From Rhodospirillaceae bacterium CCH5-H10 (GTDB lineage: Bacteria; Pseudomonadota; Alphaproteobacteria; Reyranellales; Reyranellaceae): DNA of 18,937 nt. Each line of letters opens with the position of its first letter. Within the stretch, counting starts at the first letter, position 1. The notes under the pieces were generated by a model. The model searched no databases and had not been told where the DNA came from. It worked only from the letters and a program-made list of their open reading frames with translations. Made by a program: the position numbers and the translations under genes. This document shows, piece after piece, positions 16,959-18,937 of the stretch. The DNA lies in contig LSKJ01000565.1 of the NCBI GenBank assembly GCA_001557035.1, positions 1-18,937 of the forward strand. Reading direction: 5' to 3'.

Positions 16959-17830
16959 GAGAGAGCGCCCAACTCCAACGCGAAGCCGAGGCCCAGCGCG
17001 CCGGCCTGTCCAACACCCTCGGCCAGCTGCGCGAAGGCATGACCACCTCCGCCCTCTCGACCGAGCTGGTCGGCGTTCTGCGCGACAGCAGCCTCTCGGT
17101 GGTGAAGAGCCTGGCCGAATCGGCCCGCACCAATCCCGGCGCGGCCCTGCTGATCGGCGCCGGCCTGACCATGATGCTGACGCGCACCACCGGAGCCGAC
17201 GTGATGGCAACGGCGACTTCCGCGCTCAAGACCGCGACGACCGTCGGCACCGACGCCGCCACGGCGGCGGCCGGAAAGGTGAAGAGCGCCGCCGGTACGG
17301 CGGCCGACACCGCCAAGTCCCTCGCCGGACAGGCGACCGACAAGGTCACGGGAATGGCCACGAAAGCCGAGAAGCTGGCGCTCGATACGGCGGGTTCCCT
17401 GACCGATCAGGCCAAGGGAGCGGCCGACGCCGTTCGCGGCGCAGCGGGCGAGCAGGTCGACCATGCCAAGCGGCTGGTCGAAGAGGGCAAGGAGACGGCC
17501 GAGCATCTCAACCAGGATGCATCGAAGCTCGCCGCCGACACCCGGCAGGCTGTCACGAAGCTCTTCGAGGAGCAGCCCATCCTCGTCGCGGCCATTGGGA
17601 CGGCGCTGGGCGCCCTGTTCGGCGCGGCGCTCCCCGTGTCGCAGGCCGAGCGTCAGGTGCTGGGCAAGGTCGGCGCCGAGGCGATCGACAAGGGCCGCGA
17701 CGTCCTCGAGACCGCAAAGACGGCCGTCGGCGAGCAGATTGCCGACGCCCATCTCGGCGAGAAGGTCGGCGACATGGCCGGCAAGCTCGTCGACTCGATG
17801 GTCCCCTCCTCGTCTTCCCGTTCCGCCTGA
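16955..17830 (+). CDS. DUF3618-type membrane protein with LEA-like repeat region
   Basis: This 291-aa protein begins with a DUF3618-like helix (LQREAEAQRAGLSNTLGQLREGMT, about 7-30), followed by NPGAALLIGAGLTMML (60-75), a single membrane segment. Residues about 85-205 form a long low-complexity amphipathic helix rich in Ala, Lys, Thr, Asp and Gln, with loose 11-residue periodicity (AADTAKSLAGQ, ATDKVTGMATK, AEKLALDTAGS). This resembles group 3 LEA proteins of desiccation tolerance. A second hydrophobic stretch (208-227) and another helical tail follow. It could be a membrane-tethered protectant or scaffold at the envelope; the role is inference. The gene overlaps the DUF1469 gene by four bases, with AAGGAG eight bases before its ATG. 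Confidence 0.85.
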   Translation: MRESAQLQREAEAQRAGLSNTLGQLREGMTTSALSTELVGVLRDSSLSVVKSLAESARTNPGAALLIGAGLTMMLTRTTGADVMATATSALKTATTVGTDAATAAAGKVKSAAGTAADTAKSLAGQATDKVTGMATKAEKLALDTAGSLTDQAKGAADAVRGAAGEQVDHAKRLVEEGKETAEHLNQDASKLAADTRQAVTKLFEEQPILVAAIGTALGALFGAALPVSQAERQVLGKVGAEAIDKGRDVLETAKTAVGEQIADAHLGEKVGDMAGKLVDSMVPSSSSRSA

Positions 17831-17851
17831 TCCCGTTCCGAAGGAATTACA

Positions 17852-18388
17852 ATGCCCGCCAAACAGGATGCCATCGCCCTGCTGAAGGCCGATCACCGCA
17901 AGGTCGAGGATCTCTTCGAGAAGTTCGAGAAGGCACGAGATGCCCGCCGCAAGCAAAGCCTCGCCACCGAGATCTGCACCGAACTCACGATCCACGCGAC
18001 CATCGAGGAGGAAATCCTCTACCCCGACTGCAAGGATGCCGTGGAGGACGACCTGCTCGACGAATCCTATGTCGAGCATGACGGCGCCAAGGTCTTGATC
18101 GCGGAAATCTCGGCCGGCTCGCCCGACGACGATTTCTACGATGCCAAGGTCAAGGTCCTGTCGGAGATGATCAAGCATCACGTCAAGGAAGAGGAGCGGC
18201 CGGGCGATGGCCTGTTCGCGCAACTGCGCAAGGCCGACCTCGATCTCGTCGAGATGGGCGAGCGGCTGAAGGTCCGCAAGGCGCAGCTCGCGAAGAAACT
18301 GGCGGGCGTCGACCTGCCGCCGCCGGAGACGCGCAGCTTCACCGGCCACGAGCTGGTGCAGAGCAAGCCGCTCGAAGCCCGCGCCTAG
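17852..18388 (+). CDS. Hemerythrin HHE domain-containing protein
   Basis: This 178-aa protein has the iron-ligand pattern of bacterial hemerythrins: His15 (DHRKVE), His48 and Glu52 (IHATIEEEILYP), His76 (VEHD), His110 (or His109) and Glu114 (KHHVKEEE). A di-iron centre for O2, NO or redox sensing or buffering in the cytoplasm is therefore expected. After the four-helix bundle (about residues 1-145), the chain continues with a basic helix and a tail of about 30 residues (VDLPPPETRSFTGHELVQ). The ATG at 17852 has AAGGA seven bases upstream and follows the DUF3618-type gene by 21 bp, so it is likely the last gene of the cassette. Hemerythrins next to envelope-stress genes are common in alphaproteobacteria; an oxidative or nitrosative stress role is plausible. 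Confidence 0.92.
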   Translation: MPAKQDAIALLKADHRKVEDLFEKFEKARDARRKQSLATEICTELTIHATIEEEILYPDCKDAVEDDLLDESYVEHDGAKVLIAEISAGSPDDDFYDAKVKVLSEMIKHHVKEEERPGDGLFAQLRKADLDLVEMGERLKVRKAQLAKKLAGVDLPPPETRSFTGHELVQSKPLEARA

Positions 18389-18443
18389 CGGGCCTGCGGG
18401 CGCGCCTCTGGCCGGGACGGCAGCCGCCCCCTACAAAGGCGGC

Positions 18444-18818
18444 ATGTCGTTGCATTGGCTGATCGATTCCAAGACCCGACGGGTCACCATCACCGCCGAT
18501 GGTGACTTCACGCGCGGCGAGATCGAGGACTATGTCCGGGCCGTCGATGCCGGCGGCGCGGTAAACTGGGCCAAGCTGTTCGACGGCCGCGTCGGCCGCC
18601 CCGCCATGGGCCGCGAGGACATGCTGGCGCTGGGCGTACTCTTTCGCAGCTATCACCAGCGCGGACCTGTCGGGCCGCTGGCGGTCGTCGTGGGCGACAG
18701 CCAGGTCGAACGGACTGAGCGCCTGCTGGGCATCCTGGCGACGGCCGACCGGCCGATGCGCTTGTTCCGAAGCCTCGAGCCCGCGCAGCGCTGGATCGAG
18801 CGCCAACCGAGCGCCTGA
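18444..18818 (+). CDS. Hypothetical protein, possible STAS/SpoIIAA-like fold
   Basis: I do not recognise this 124-aa protein by name. It begins LHWLIDSKTRRVTITADGDF, an alternating beta pattern, followed by a helix (RGEIEDYVRAVDA), a strand with KLFDGR (44-49), another helix, a hydrophobic strand (GPLAVVVGD, about 77-85) and a helix ending RPMRLFRSLEPAQRWIE. This beta-alpha alternation resembles the SpoIIAA/STAS-like small proteins common in alphaproteobacteria, which is a fold guess only. No signal peptide or membrane helix is present. The ATG at 18444 has AAGGCGG just upstream. It is 55 bp after the hemerythrin gene, so it may be in the same transcript or independent. No clear terminator follows before the end-of-window repeat. 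Confidence 0.75.
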   Translation: MSLHWLIDSKTRRVTITADGDFTRGEIEDYVRAVDAGGAVNWAKLFDGRVGRPAMGREDMLALGVLFRSYHQRGPVGPLAVVVGDSQVERTERLLGILATADRPMRLFRSLEPAQRWIERQPSA

Positions 18819-18858
18819 GCAAGAGTTCTTCCGGGTGAGATGCAATTACCACCACCAA

Positions 18859-18937
18859 CCTCATGCTGAGGAGGCCCGAAGGGCCGTCTCGAAGCATGGG
18901 CACGAGCACCACGTTTGTTGCCCATCCTTCGAGACGC
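18859..18937. repeat. REP-like repeat pair (inverted), second copy truncated by window edge
   Basis: The first unit (18859-18902) has hairpin CCTCA-TGC-TGAGG (18859-18871), then GGCCC-GAA-GGGCC (18873-18885), then CGTCTCGAAGCATGGGCA (18885-18902). After 16 bp, TGCCCATCCTTCGAGACG (18919-18936) matches the reverse complement of that last block at 17 of 18 positions, so a second unit starts in opposite orientation and is cut by the edge. It belongs to the same family as the repeat at 1-30. It lies downstream of the last gene, where it may also end or protect transcripts. Confidence 0.8.

Overview
The window is GC-rich, with dense genes, short or overlapping junctions and clear Shine-Dalgarno sites. 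The gene content (Yej-type peptide importer, TAXI solute receptor, CaiB/BaiF CoA-transferase, OpgG/OpgH, DUF3618/DUF1469 membrane proteins, DUF6496) and the short dispersed palindromes at both ends suggest the chromosome of a heterotrophic alphaproteobacterium. A Reyranella-like or other Rhodospirillales/Hyphomicrobiales lineage is a guess from gene content only. There are no phage, IS, plasmid-replication, CRISPR, tRNA or rRNA genes.

Layout. (1) 86-2213, minus strand: a two-gene unit with a GrdB-like selenoprotein gene first and a class III CoA-transferase 7 bp after it. The first gene has an in-frame TGA at 1683-1685 inside a U-x-x-C motif. A compact hairpin with the geometry of a bacterial SECIS follows directly, so I read the gene as one selenocysteine-containing protein of 308 aa. 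This is the most notable feature of the window. (2) 2427-8052, plus strand: a complete yejA-yejB-yejE-yejF operon for (oligo)peptide import, with overlapping permease and ATPase genes. (3) 8137-10055, plus: a TAXI-family solute-binding protein without an adjacent permease, followed after 8 bp by a GhrA-type 2-hydroxyacid dehydrogenase. (4) 10063-10144: an 82-bp element with perfect 29-bp inverted arms between convergent genes. (5) 10150-11529 minus and 11602-12270 plus: an M17 leucyl aminopeptidase and a glutathione S-transferase, divergently arranged. (6) 12294-15897, minus: opgG-opgH for osmoregulated periplasmic glucans, then a small lysine-rich DUF6496 gene. (7) 16095-18388, plus: a four-gene cassette that looks related to envelope stress (YqjD-like membrane-anchored helical protein, YqjE/DUF1469 membrane protein, DUF3618 protein with an LEA-like region, hemerythrin). 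A small unknown protein follows at 18444-18818. (8) Both window edges (1-30 and 18859-18937) lie in copies of one REP-like palindromic family.

How the genes fit together. The Yej importer would bring peptides (or, as reported for some alphaproteobacterial Yej systems, cell-wall peptides) into the cytoplasm, where an aminopeptidase such as the M17 enzyme could finish their breakdown. The opgGH operon and the divergent membrane/LEA-like/hemerythrin cassette share a 197-bp intergenic region and both concern envelope and osmotic or desiccation homeostasis. The selenoprotein needs SelA, SelB, SelC and SelD encoded elsewhere in the genome. The rest is ordinary carbon and organic-acid metabolism.
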